A stretch of 33,229 nt of DNA, from positions 1 to 33,229 of the forward strand of contig JAKQEA010000145.1 in assembly GCA_029558715.1 (NCBI GenBank), given 5' to 3'. The stretch comes from Bacteroidota bacterium. Lineage in GTDB: Bacteria; Bacteroidota; Bacteroidia; Chitinophagales; Chitinophagaceae. The notes below the pieces were generated by a model. That model was not told where the DNA came from. It saw nothing but the letters and a program-made list of their open reading frames with translations, and did not search any database. Below are positions 16,559 to 24,336 of this stretch, piece by piece (the stretch's first letter is position 1; each line of letters begins with the position of its first letter). The translations under genes and the position numbers were made by a program.

Positions 16559-17731
16559 CTATTGATTCAGGCTATCAGATACCTGAATGGAAGGAATATT
16601 TTCCATTTTTGGTGCTCTTTGAATATCAGCTTTTATTCGCTGCATCGTTTTCCCGCTATATTTATTCATCACAATACCTTTTTGTAAATAATAAATACAG
16701 GGATTACTTCTGGCAGCCGTTTCAATTGCTTTGAAATCACATTTAAAGACCTGCACATCAGCAAATGCTGTTCCATTCACTGCCGAATGTGCATCACCTG
16801 GCTCAGCAGTTATGATATATGAAGGAATATTTTTTGCCTTTGCTGCAGCATATATGCCCGAAAATTTATTTTTCCAGCCAGTTCCGGCTTCAGAGAATTT
16901 TTCTATGAATAATAGAATAGCAGATGGCTGTGCTAATACAAATTGAGTTGAATCTACATTGCTATCACCTGATAAGGCAAAGCCTTTTATTGGAGGTTCG
17001 TTATTCTTACCTTTCCTGATTATTTTATCGTACCGTTTTACAAATTCATAAGTAGTAGCGCTAAAATCAGCCGGAAACTTATCAGCGGTAAATTCAACCT
17101 CCTTGCCTCCTTTTTTATAGATAAAAGTTATTACGGTACTGTCCGGCACAGCATTGGCCGGCATTTTCATTTTTTCTGAAATACTATTGCCTTTTTTAAA
17201 TGGCAGGCAATCTATTACCGGTAAATAAGTCAGGGTGTACCATTGGAAAAGAAAGCTGAGAATAGTAATACCCAGCATAGCAATAGTGGTTATTTTTTCA
17301 GAAAACAGGGGCCTGATATATTTTTGTTTCCATACGAGGAAAAGAATCATCAGGGTAAGTGCTACATCTTTCAGAAATGAAACCTTTGATGTAATAGGCA
17401 AACAATCACCGAAACAACCACAATTTTTGGGAGTACCGGTAATATATGTATACCCGGTCAGGAAGGTGAAGAAAACGATCAGTGTTAATAATAACCAGCC
17501 GAACAATTTGATCCGCCAGCCGAGAAGCAAAGCAAAACCGGCAATGATCTCAAAAGCGTTCATTAATACTGACATCAGTAATGTCCATGAGTTAAAACCA
17601 TGCACTCCCCATACTTCGAAGAATTCCTGCATCTTATAGCTCAATCCAAGTGGGTCATTTGCCTTCACCAACCCTGAGAAGATGAACAGGACTCCTGTGA
17701 GAATTCGTATGAGAGTTACTGATATTTTCAT
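16559..17731 (-). CDS. BT_3928-type DoxX/MauE membrane protein
   Basis: A 390-residue protein. The N-terminal about 150 residues hold four membrane spans of the DoxX/MauE type (LIRILTGVLFIFSGLVKAND, then spans near 48-65, 72-92, 115-135), with the conserved CGCFGDCLPI motif between spans 3 and 4. After a fifth span (about 147-165) comes a periplasmic domain of about 220 residues. DoxX/MauE proteins are quinone-linked or disulfide-related membrane factors; the cysteine motif suggests redox work, but the substrate is unknown. It lies one base after the DUF1599 stop and two bases before the permease, so the three genes are one operon. Confidence 0.88.
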   Translation of the reverse strand: MKISVTLIRILTGVLFIFSGLVKANDPLGLSYKMQEFFEVWGVHGFNSWTLLMSVLMNAFEIIAGFALLLGWRIKLFGWLLLTLIVFFTFLTGYTYITGTPKNCGCFGDCLPITSKVSFLKDVALTLMILFLVWKQKYIRPLFSEKITTIAMLGITILSFLFQWYTLTYLPVIDCLPFKKGNSISEKMKMPANAVPDSTVITFIYKKGGKEVEFTADKFPADFSATTYEFVKRYDKIIRKGKNNEPPIKGFALSGDSNVDSTQFVLAQPSAILLFIEKFSEAGTGWKNKFSGIYAAAKAKNIPSYIITAEPGDAHSAVNGTAFADVQVFKCDFKAIETAARSNPCIYYLQKGIVMNKYSGKTMQRIKADIQRAPKMENIPSIQVSDSLNQ

Positions 17732-17732
17732 G

Positions 17733-18263
17733 CTACATCAATATTAATGCAAACACGGCGTAGTTGATAATATCATGATAGTTGGCATCGATACCTTCGC
17801 TGATGATCGTTTTGCCATCATTATTTAATATTTGCCGGATGCGTTGCAGTTTCATTAGTATAAGGTCAACAAAACTCTCCTGGCTCATACTTCGCCATGC
17901 TTCGCCATAATCATGATTTTTATCCTGCATGAGTTGTTTGGCCGTATTGATCTTTTTGTCGTACAAAGCAGACACTTCATCTATATTCATTTCTTCTGGT
18001 GCATCCTCTGGTAGTTCCAGTTGGATAAGCCCGATTACAGCATAATTGATGATACCTTTAAATTCAGCTGCTATTCCATCAGAAACTTTCTGCTCTCCTT
18101 TTTCCTGTATAGTGCGGATGCGCTGGGCTTTGATGAAAATCTGGTCAACGATGGAGATAGTTCGTAGAACTCTCCAGGCTGTGCCATAATCTTTTGCCTT
18201 CTTGACAAAGATATCTTTACAGGATACAATGACTTTATCGTATTGCTGGTTAGTTGTTGTCAT
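17733..18263 (-). CDS. DUF1599 protein with two tandem domain copies
   Basis: A 176-residue soluble protein built from two copies of one domain of about 80 residues. Copy 1 (about 8-85) has KKAKDYGTAWR, QRIRTIQEKG, VSDGI and GIINYAVIGLIQ; copy 2 (about 100-175) has KNHDYGEAWRSM, QRIRQILNNDG, ISEGI and DIINYAVFALIL. DUF1599 has been linked in comparative work to phage nucleotide-modification loci (the Nmad1 name), but its activity is not established and the cellular Bacteroidota form sits in a conserved housekeeping cluster. It is the first gene of the operon with the BT_3928-type protein and the permease. ATG start. Confidence 0.9.
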   Translation of the reverse strand: MTTTNQQYDKVIVSCKDIFVKKAKDYGTAWRVLRTISIVDQIFIKAQRIRTIQEKGEQKVSDGIAAEFKGIINYAVIGLIQLELPEDAPEEMNIDEVSALYDKKINTAKQLMQDKNHDYGEAWRSMSQESFVDLILMKLQRIRQILNNDGKTIISEGIDANYHDIINYAVFALILM

Positions 18264-18359
18264 ACGGTGAATCAGGAAAAGTGAGTGGCTGTGATTGAGA
18301 TTTTATGCGTGTCTTACGCTTTTTTTTATTTACTATTTTCCACTCCCCTAACTTAGCTT

Positions 18360-18367
18360 CAAAAATA
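18360..18367 (-). promoter_or_regulatory. Candidate promoter of the DUF1599 operon, -7 box TATTTTTG
   Basis: An exact TAnnTTTG match about 97 bases upstream of the DUF1599 start, in the 118-base gap shared with divergent folP. No TTTG is found at the usual -33 spacing. The box lies only 15 bases from the folP start on the other strand. Confidence 0.3.
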
Positions 18368-18381
18368 ACGAACAAAGGCTA

Positions 18382-19212
18382 ATGTTTACACTTAATTGTA
18401 AAGGAAGATTATTGGTAGTGGATAAGCCGCTGGTGATGGGAATTATCAACATTACACCTGATTCGTTTTATGGAGAGAGCCGGTATCAGACTACAGAGGC
18501 GGTGTTGAGACAAGCTGAACAAATGCTGAAGGATGGGGCAGCTATTCTTGATATTGGTGGACAAAGCACAAGACCCGGGAGCGAAAAGTTGGGGGCAGAA
18601 GCAGAATTAAAAAGAGTCCTGGCTCCTATTGAAGCGATACATAAAAATTTTCCTGAAGCATTTATTTCTGTTGACACCTATTACGCAAAAGTAGCAGCAG
18701 AAGCTGTGGCTGCGGGGGCTGGTATTGTTAACGATATTAGCGCTGGTTCCATTGATGAAAAAATGATAGGAACTGTTGCCCACCTAAATGTGCCATACGT
18801 ATTAATGCACATGAAAGGAACTCCCCAGGATATGCAGCAACAGGCAAACTATTCAAATGTAACCTCTGAGGTACTTGATTTTTTAATCCGTAAAAAAACT
18901 GAACTGCAGGAAACCGGTATAAAGGATATCATTTGCGACCCGGGATTTGGCTTTGCCAAAAACATTGAACAAAATTATGAATTATTGCGCCAGTTTTCTG
19001 TCTTTAAAATCTTGCATTGCCCTCTCTTACTGGGTATTTCCAGGAAATCATTTATCTGGAAGACGCTTGGCACTACAGCAGAACATGCATTGAATGGCAC
19101 TACTGTCATCAATACTGTCGGGTTATTGAATGGAGCGGCCATACTTCGTGTGCATGATGTAAAGGAGGCCGTCGAGACTATAAAACTGTTTACCTCATTA
19201 CAGCAAGGCTAA
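18382..19212 (+). CDS. folP: Dihydropteroate synthase
   Basis: A 276-residue TIM-barrel enzyme that joins p-aminobenzoate to dihydropterin pyrophosphate in folate synthesis and is the target of sulfonamides. Signatures: VMGIINITPDSFYGESR (18-34), DIGGQSTRPGSE (57-68, with T63 and R64 in the pABA loop), SVDTYYAKVA, AGIVNDISAG, LMHMKGTP, CDPGFGFAKN, GISRKSFI and a C-terminal RVHDVKEA. All key residues appear present. ATG start. It is a single-gene unit: a terminator follows, and the diadenylate cyclase gene that often follows folP in Bacteroidota is not here. Confidence 0.97.
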   Translation: MFTLNCKGRLLVVDKPLVMGIINITPDSFYGESRYQTTEAVLRQAEQMLKDGAAILDIGGQSTRPGSEKLGAEAELKRVLAPIEAIHKNFPEAFISVDTYYAKVAAEAVAAGAGIVNDISAGSIDEKMIGTVAHLNVPYVLMHMKGTPQDMQQQANYSNVTSEVLDFLIRKKTELQETGIKDIICDPGFGFAKNIEQNYELLRQFSVFKILHCPLLLGISRKSFIWKTLGTTAEHALNGTTVINTVGLLNGAAILRVHDVKEAVETIKLFTSLQQG

Positions 19213-19219
19213 AATAAAA

Positions 19220-19251
19220 AAACCCTTACACAGAAGTGAAAGGGTTTGTTT
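19220..19251 (+). terminator. Terminator of folP
   Basis: AAACCCTTACA (19220-19230) pairs with TGAAAGGGTTT (19237-19247) over 10 of 11 positions with a 6-base loop, preceded by an A run and followed by GTTT. It begins 8 bases after the folP stop. Confidence 0.65.
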
Positions 19252-19424
19252 CCATAAAACATTGTAATCAAAACCTTACATCACATTCTACCTTTAGTTT
19301 GGTCCATAGGATATTAACTATAGGTATAAGCAAAAAGTACGGTGATATTTATGTTGAAGGTTAGTAATTTCAGGGGGGGCGGACGGGGTTTGAAATAGAT
19401 CCTGGACTAAAAACGGGGCCTTTC

Positions 19425-19454
19425 AAAAAAATACCCGCCTTATAAAGACGGGTA
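19425..19454 (-). terminator. Terminator of the DHH-FKBP operon
   Basis: On the minus strand TACCCGTC pairs with GGCGGGTA (one G-U pair) around a 7-base loop, followed by seven T. It lies 30 bases after the FKBP stop. Confidence 0.8.
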
Positions 19455-19483
19455 CAAAGGTGCAGAATTATTGAATACAATAG

Positions 19484-20428
19484 TTATTTATTTGGTTGAG
19501 GAGCGTCAACTTTTTGTGGTTGAGGCTGTGTATGCATAGGCGGCTGTGCAGGTGCCTTATCTTTTAAATCAACAATAGCTATCTCGAAGATCAGTTTTTC
19601 ATAAGGCCTGATTGGGGAGCCTTGCGGAGGTCTTTCGCCGTAGGCAAGCATAGATGGAATGTACACTTTTGCACTTCCGCCTGGCCTTAATAAACTGACA
19701 GCTTCATCAAAACCTTTAATCATCTCTCCAATGCCAACAGTAAATGAATAAGGCTGCACATGATTGAATGCAGAATCGGTGTTGCTGTCAAACTTTTTTC
19801 CATCAAAGGTGGTTCCGGTATAATTTACAGAAACGTATTTTCCGGAATCGGCCAGGTTACCATTGCCTGGGTTAATTATCTCTACAAAAGCCCCTGACTT
19901 TGTTCGTTGGGTGGTAATTTTTTTGTCGTTGAGATACTTTTGAATAGAAGCGACTTCAGCAGCTTCAAAAATCTTTTCTTCTTTTGCTTTATCAGCTACC
20001 TGTGCGCTGTCGCTTGTAAAGATGCCCAGCACTTTTGCATAAGTAAGTATCCTGTCTCCCTTTTTGAATTGTGGAGGAATGCTACCTGGAGGCATTCTCT
20101 TAATAAAAGTATCCATCATCTGGGTGGTGGCGACACTGTCACCAAGGTGCAGTTTTGTCCAAATTTCAGATATGTCATAAGAAGTCGTTTGTGCCAACAC
20201 AGGAATATAGATCGGCATTTTCCCTTCAGTGGTAAAATAAACACTGTCGTTTATCTTTTGAGCAAAACTGAGTTTGATAAAATTCCCAACTTTTACCTGC
20301 TGTGTATCCCCACTTTTGAAAAGCTGATAAGGCATGCCACCCGGTGTTTTACGGTAGGATGCTTTTGAGCAGCTTGCTGCGAGTGCACCAACAGTAAGAA
20401 TGAATAATAAATTTTTAATTGTGTTCAT
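19484..20428 (-). CDS. FKBP-type peptidyl-prolyl isomerase lipoprotein
   Basis: A 314-residue lipoprotein (lipobox AASC, Cys20) that should sit in a membrane facing the periplasm and help fold proteins by prolyl cis-trans isomerisation. The catalytic FKBP domain covers about residues 180-292: VSVNYTGTTFDGKKFDS, PYSFTVGIGEMIKGFDEAV, AYGER and KLIFEIAIVDL. The region about 30-155 follows a weaker FKBP-like strand pattern and probably is a degenerate, non-catalytic copy. The C-terminus is a Pro/Gln-rich tail. It starts (ATG) 11 bases after the DHH phosphoesterase stop, in one operon closed by a strong terminator. Confidence 0.93.
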   Translation of the reverse strand: MNTIKNLLFILTVGALAASCSKASYRKTPGGMPYQLFKSGDTQQVKVGNFIKLSFAQKINDSVYFTTEGKMPIYIPVLAQTTSYDISEIWTKLHLGDSVATTQMMDTFIKRMPPGSIPPQFKKGDRILTYAKVLGIFTSDSAQVADKAKEEKIFEAAEVASIQKYLNDKKITTQRTKSGAFVEIINPGNGNLADSGKYVSVNYTGTTFDGKKFDSNTDSAFNHVQPYSFTVGIGEMIKGFDEAVSLLRPGGSAKVYIPSMLAYGERPPQGSPIRPYEKLIFEIAIVDLKDKAPAQPPMHTQPQPQKVDAPQPNK

Positions 20429-20439
20429 ACTTGTTTTAT

Positions 20440-21447
20440 TTATTGTAAAAGGCTTTCATTTTCTTTCATGGCTTGTTTGAATTTTTCAACTGTCTCCTCC
20501 AGTGAATCACTACTGCGACCACCGGCTGCGTTATAATGACCTCCTCCTTCAAAATATTTGCGGGCAAAGGTATTACAGTCAAATGCCCCCTTGCTGCGGA
20601 AACTCCATTTTCTTTCCTCATCACGGTCAATTACCAGGGCCACCAGTTTTATGCCCTGGATGGTTTGCGGAAAATTCACAAGCCCTTCTGTATCTCCTGT
20701 TTTGATGTGATATTTCAGCAGATCACTTTTGGGAATGGCAATCAGCGCCGTATTATACTCATAAAAAATTTCCATCCTATGCAGCAGTACATGACCAATG
20801 AAACGCAGCCTATTCTCCAGAAAATTATCAAATAATCCCTCATGGATCTTGCCATGATCTAATCCTCTTGATTTCAGGTCAGCTACCAGCGAATGAACAC
20901 CTGCATGTGCCGATGAAAAACGGAATGAGCCAGTGTCTCCCACTACTCCGGCATAGATACATTCTCCGATCTCCTCATTTATCTTATCACGATGCCCTGA
21001 ATTAACTATAAAATCATAGATCATTTCGCAGGTGGAACTTTTTGATGTATCGCTTATTCCATAGTTAAAAGACTCAACATCAGGTTCTTGATGATGGTCA
21101 ATAAGAATTTTAGTACAGTTTATCTCTTTTAGCTTTTCCGTCATTGTTTTAGTACGATGAAAAATGTTGAAATCGAGACAAAAGAGCCAATCAGCTTCAT
21201 CTAAAAGAACATCTGCTTTTTGCTTATCCTTTTCATAATCCAGCACATCCTTTGTGCCTGGCATCCAGTTTACCCATCCTGCCCAGTTAGTGGGAGAAAT
21301 GACGCTAACAGTATGTCCAAACTGGCGGAGAAAGTGCCCCAAAGCAAGGGATGACCCCATTGCATCTGCATCTGGCTTCTGGTGTGTGGTTATCACCACC
21401 CTTTTGGGCTGATCTAAAAAAGGAAATATCTCTTGTACGGGTTCCAT
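20440..21447 (-). CDS. DHH/DHHA1 phosphoesterase, NrnA-like
   Basis: A 335-residue enzyme of the DHH family. Metal ligands are visible: THQKPDADAMGSS (H22, D26, D28), LDFN (D92) and the DHH motif LIDHHQEPD (D117-H118-H119). The C-terminal DHHA1 domain has the substrate-binding GGGHYNAAGGR (301-311). This is the NrnA architecture; members degrade short RNA (nanoRNA) and dephosphorylate pAp, and some hydrolyse cyclic-di-AMP products, so the precise substrate is open. ATG start. It leads an operon with the FKBP gene and is divergent from ndk, an order often met in Bacteroidota. Confidence 0.93.
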   Translation of the reverse strand: MEPVQEIFPFLDQPKRVVITTHQKPDADAMGSSLALGHFLRQFGHTVSVISPTNWAGWVNWMPGTKDVLDYEKDKQKADVLLDEADWLFCLDFNIFHRTKTMTEKLKEINCTKILIDHHQEPDVESFNYGISDTSKSSTCEMIYDFIVNSGHRDKINEEIGECIYAGVVGDTGSFRFSSAHAGVHSLVADLKSRGLDHGKIHEGLFDNFLENRLRFIGHVLLHRMEIFYEYNTALIAIPKSDLLKYHIKTGDTEGLVNFPQTIQGIKLVALVIDRDEERKWSFRSKGAFDCNTFARKYFEGGGHYNAAGGRSSDSLEETVEKFKQAMKENESLLQ

Positions 21448-21457
21448 AAAACGGCTG

Positions 21458-21465
21458 CGAAGATA
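21458..21465 (-). promoter_or_regulatory. Possible promoter of the DHH-FKBP operon, -7 box TATCTTCG
   Basis: TATCTTCG differs from TAnnTTTG at one base, and its end is 11 bases from the ATG at 21447. A similar TTCG variant (TACTTTCG, 32416-32423 minus) lies upstream of malQ. Weak evidence. Confidence 0.25.
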
Positions 21466-21491
21466 AAGAGTTTGGAGTTAGCAGTTTAGAG

Positions 21492-21520
21492 TTTGTTATT
21501 TCTGGTTCAGGGTATTTTTG
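21492..21520 (+). promoter_or_regulatory. Candidate distal ndk promoter (TTTG-N17-TATTTTTG)
   Basis: TTTG at 21492-21495 and TATTTTTG at 21513-21520, separated by 17 bases, match both Bacteroidota promoter elements. It would give ndk a leader of about 80 bases. Confidence 0.4.
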
Positions 21521-21568
21521 GGGTTTAAAATAACTGTAAACTGAGAATTATTAACCACCAACTTGACT

Positions 21569-21576
21569 TACCTTTG
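21569..21576 (+). promoter_or_regulatory. Candidate proximal ndk promoter, -7 box TACCTTTG
   Basis: An exact TAnnTTTG match ending 27 bases before the ndk ATG, followed by C as often seen. No TTTG at the -33 position. With the distal site, ndk may have two promoters. Confidence 0.45.
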
Positions 21577-21602
21577 CGGCGCTAAAAACAAATAAAGCAA
21601 CT

Positions 21603-22019
21603 ATGAGCAACAGAACATTTACCATGATTAAGCCGGATGCTATGCGTAATGGTCATGCCGGAGCGATCATTGATCGTTTTATTAAAGAAGGATTCCGTAT
21701 TGTGGCCCTGAAACAAACTAAACTAAGTGCAGAAAAAGCAGGTGAATTCTATGCAGTACATAAAGAAAGACCGTTTTATGGAGAACTGGTGGATTTCATG
21801 AGCAGCGGTGTAATTGTTGCTGCAATACTTGAAAAAGAAAATGCAGTAGCTGCTTTCCGGGAACTGATCGGTGCTACAAACCCTTCACAAGCGGCAGAAG
21901 GAACTATCCGTAAATTATACGCCACTTCAGTGGGAGAAAATGCTGTACATGGAAGTGACAGTGATGAGAATGCAAAGATCGAAGGTTCTTTTTTCTTCAG
22001 CGGACTGGAGCAATTCTGA
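21603..22019 (+). CDS. ndk: Nucleoside diphosphate kinase
   Basis: A 138-residue Ndk that moves the terminal phosphate from ATP to other (d)NDPs through a phospho-histidine. Motifs: [16 protein letters not shown] (5-20) and the catalytic NAVHGSDS with H116. [15 protein letters not shown] and the C-terminal [10 protein letters not shown] are also typical. Length is normal. ATG start with two candidate promoters upstream and a terminator directly downstream, so it is a single-gene unit. Confidence 0.98.
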   Translation: MSNRTFTMIKPDAMRNGHAGAIIDRFIKEGFRIVALKQTKLSAEKAGEFYAVHKERPFYGELVDFMSSGVIVAAILEKENAVAAFRELIGATNPSQAAEGTIRKLYATSVGENAVHGSDSDENAKIEGSFFFSGLEQF

Positions 22020-22043
22020 GAGTAAATTAATTTCGAGTTTTAT

Positions 22044-22071
22044 GCCGTTTCGTTTTTCGGAACGGCTTTTT
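22044..22071 (+). terminator. Intrinsic terminator of ndk
   Basis: GCCGTTTCG (22044-22052) pairs with CGGAACGGC (22058-22066), nine pairs with one G-U, around a TTTTT loop and followed by five T. The last bases overlap the stop codon of the convergent DUF2141 gene at 22070. Confidence 0.8.
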
Positions 22072-22516
22072 AATACCTGGCCCGGATATCTTTCTGCGTA
22101 AGTGTGTTAGCCGTATGTTTAAAACTGGCCTTTGACCAGGAAGGCGGGCCAAAGGCGCCCTTTACATTATTTGAAAATCCATATCCTTCCTTTGGAAGTC
22201 CCAGGCTGTTTTTATTCATTTTCTGATCATCATTTTCATCATGGAGGATGGCAATGGCATAATCTCCTGATGCAAGGCCTGTAAAAATGACGCTAGCCTT
22301 TTTATTTCTGATATCGAGTTTTATTTTTCGCAAGGCTTTTGAGGCATCATCCGGATATCCTGCCCCCTCTTTGAACAAACTTACCAGTACATGCCCTTTG
22401 TCGTTTCGAAGGTTTGTGATGACAATTTTTATCCCTTCTTCAACCACAGGTTTGGAAGAGGTAAGGGTAATTAAAGACAGCTGTAAGGCTATTGAAATTA
22501 TTATTTTCCTTAACAT
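22070..22516 (-). CDS. Exported DUF2141 protein
   Basis: A 148-residue protein with a signal peptide (about 1-21) and one DUF2141 domain: IKIVITNLRNDKGHVLVSLF, then a Tyr-Pro-Asp segment, VIFTGLASGDYAIAILHDENDDQKMNKN, and a C-terminal GYGFSNNVKGAFGPPSWSKASF. The domain is a beta-sandwich of unknown function, common in periplasmic or outer-membrane contexts. The conserved HDENDDQKMN loop is acidic and could bind a cation, which is inference. ATG start. Its stop codon overlaps the tail of the ndk terminator. Confidence 0.92.
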   Translation of the reverse strand: MLRKIIISIALQLSLITLTSSKPVVEEGIKIVITNLRNDKGHVLVSLFKEGAGYPDDASKALRKIKLDIRNKKASVIFTGLASGDYAIAILHDENDDQKMNKNSLGLPKEGYGFSNNVKGAFGPPSWSKASFKHTANTLTQKDIRARY

Positions 22517-22555
22517 GCTCGATTAACAACCAGAAAGGATAAAGGTTGAGTATTT

Positions 22556-23194
22556 TTACAAAGTAATCTGATAGCATTTAATTTTTGAAATATCATCATT
22601 GAGATCAATCTGGTAGTATACTTCATTGTCTCCATTCCCGAATTTTTTATTTCCATTCTTATCCAGCTGTAGTTTTACAAGAATGATCTTTTTATCCTTT
22701 GAAGTTGTCCAGGAAAGCACATGGAGCCCTTTGGGAGTGATCTGGGCCAACCCCTCTCCCCTTTTTGAAGATATGTACAAATAAACAGGATCCTCAGAAT
22801 CAAGTCCGTTGTCACCATTGAAGTTGTCTGTGCGAACAAGGTATACAATGTGATTAGTGAGGATATTTATTGGCGTTTCTGCTGGTTTTTCTTCATAGTA
22901 ATATTTTCTTGGGCCAAAGCCATTTATCAGCGCCAGGGTTGATCCGAATAATTTTCGGGTTTGATTTGTTTTTGAATTATAGAAATAGATATCCCTGTAA
23001 TTACCCCAGGGCAAAAACCCTTTGCCTTTTCCAAAGGCTTCATGATTCTCGCTGTCGATAAGTCGCGGAATTAAAAAATATTCTGAGCTGTCGATCTGAA
23101 AAGGGTCAGAATAGTTGATTTCATCTTTTTTTTGTGCTGAACTATTTAAACAGGTATATATTGCTACAACCAAAAAGGAGAAATATTTTTTCAT
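22556..23194 (-). CDS. Exported protein of unknown function with two D/N-rich loops
   Basis: I do not recognise this 212-residue protein. It has a signal peptide (about 1-20, ending NSSAQ), so it is exported. The body is rich in Tyr, Asn and Lys with alternating strands. Two similar Asp/Asn/Gly-rich loops stand out: DNFNGDNGLDSEDPVYLYIS (about residues 127-146) and DKNGNKKFGNGDNEVYYQ (about 180-197), each followed by a strand. They resemble calcium-type loops in beta-propeller or TolB-like repeats. Its start codon is directly preceded by nested inverted repeats. ATG start; 39 bases separate its stop from the DUF2141 gene, so the two may be co-transcribed. Confidence 0.75.
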   Translation of the reverse strand: MKKYFSFLVVAIYTCLNSSAQKKDEINYSDPFQIDSSEYFLIPRLIDSENHEAFGKGKGFLPWGNYRDIYFYNSKTNQTRKLFGSTLALINGFGPRKYYYEEKPAETPINILTNHIVYLVRTDNFNGDNGLDSEDPVYLYISSKRGEGLAQITPKGLHVLSWTTSKDKKIILVKLQLDKNGNKKFGNGDNEVYYQIDLNDDISKIKCYQITL

Positions 23195-23197
23195 AAT

Positions 23198-23230
23198 GTT
23201 ACTTTTAAAATTGAATTTAATAAAAGTAAC
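23198..23230. repeat. Nested inverted repeat upstream of the 212-residue exported protein
   Basis: GTTACTTTTA (23198-23207) and TAAAAGTAAC (23221-23230) are a perfect 10-bp inverted repeat; between them AAATT-G-AATTT (23208-23218) is a second perfect palindrome. The repeat ends three bases from the ATG of the minus-strand gene. It could be a repressor site covering the promoter and start, or an RNA hairpin blocking ribosome access. Confidence 0.5.
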
Positions 23231-23281
23231 TAATGGCTTACATAAATTAATCGAGTATGTGTATGTAATGAGTCTGTTATC

Positions 23282-24208
23282 CTATATTTCTTTTACCTTC
23301 TTTAGCTTATTTTTAACAGGGGTTACCGTATAACCCTCTTTTTTCAGCAGGTTGATCACTCCCTTATCTCCGGGGAGGTGCCCCGCACCTACTGCTACCA
23401 GTAATGACCTTTCTGTCATAAGTGTTTTTAGTTTCTCTACCCAATTGGCATTACGATTATAAAGTAAAATATTAGTAAAGCTGCTAAGGCCAGCATCACT
23501 ATCCACCATCAATTCTTCCAATTTCTTCAGATCCTGTTGACGATAGGCCTCAAACATGGCATTCATCATTTTGTCATCTCCACTACTTACTGTTGAGCTA
23601 TCTATATATTTTACCAGCTCTTCTGCCTGGTATTTGTAAGGTATACTGTCCAGAAATCCGGCCTGCTGTGCCATAGTCTCTAATCCCTTTATCTTTTTTT
23701 TGCTCTCTTTAGCAGCAGACATAATGACTTGTTCCATAGCCGTAGCACCATCACATGGCATTTCACTTTGAGTAAGTGTTGAGGAAGCCAGTATAGGTTT
23801 ATAAGTTTCAAGAACTGAAAATGGCAACAGGCTATTCTTATCTTTAAAAAAATTTTTGACTTTTAAGTAATCAGAATCACTTAATAAATCCTTCAGCGTT
23901 GTATCACCCAGCATTTTCATCTTACTCATGGCACCCATCATTTCAAAGAGGTTATCCATGTCGATCTCGAAATACACCTCATCACAATCATTAATGATCT
24001 TTTTCATATTTTCACTCAACACTGCATCTTCTTTACAGATCATATGAATGGTGCCAAACAGGTACGAAGGTTTTTCCAGGCCATTGCCTTCTATTTTCCA
24101 AAGCAAGGAATTAACTACTTCCTGATTATCCTTTTTATCGTTGTTTTTCTGCGCACAACCAACAACCGCCAGCAAACTCAGAAGAAAAACTGAACTAAAT
24201 CGTAACAT
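23282..24208 (-). CDS. TraB/GumN family lipoprotein
   Basis: A 308-residue TraB/GumN (PrgY-like) protein with a lipobox VVGC (Cys18). Family motifs: SYLFGTIHM with the GTxH signature (G52-H55), a run of helices, and the C-terminal LVAVGAGHLPGDKGVINLLKKEG. Related TIKI proteins are metal-dependent proteases, and the conserved His and Glu residues of GTIHM and GAGHL fit that, but activity in bacterial members is largely untested. It is transcribed downstream of the ATP-grasp gene with a 128-base gap holding no clear promoter. ATG start. Confidence 0.92.
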   Translation of the reverse strand: MLRFSSVFLLSLLAVVGCAQKNNDKKDNQEVVNSLLWKIEGNGLEKPSYLFGTIHMICKEDAVLSENMKKIINDCDEVYFEIDMDNLFEMMGAMSKMKMLGDTTLKDLLSDSDYLKVKNFFKDKNSLLPFSVLETYKPILASSTLTQSEMPCDGATAMEQVIMSAAKESKKKIKGLETMAQQAGFLDSIPYKYQAEELVKYIDSSTVSSGDDKMMNAMFEAYRQQDLKKLEELMVDSDAGLSSFTNILLYNRNANWVEKLKTLMTERSLLVAVGAGHLPGDKGVINLLKKEGYTVTPVKNKLKKVKEI

Positions 24209-24336
24209 AGATGATTTTTTAGCAAATTAGTAAAAAGACGCCTGTTCATACTTAACAGATGCATCAACGGTAAATTGAATATGCTGCCGTTGCAAATACC
24301 TTTCCAAAGGGATAAAATGACTTTGTGGCAGTAAAA

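Noticed and set aside
9197-18263. EVE and DUF1599 genes as parts of one base-modification system
   Set aside because: They are 8 kb apart in separate units with no methylase, nuclease or modification enzyme between; both are widespread housekeeping families.
24258-24292. Hairpin-like TGCA...AACGG/CCGTTGCA between the ATP-grasp and TraB genes
   Set aside because: The stem has a bulge and a long loop and no T tract follows, so it is not called as a terminator.
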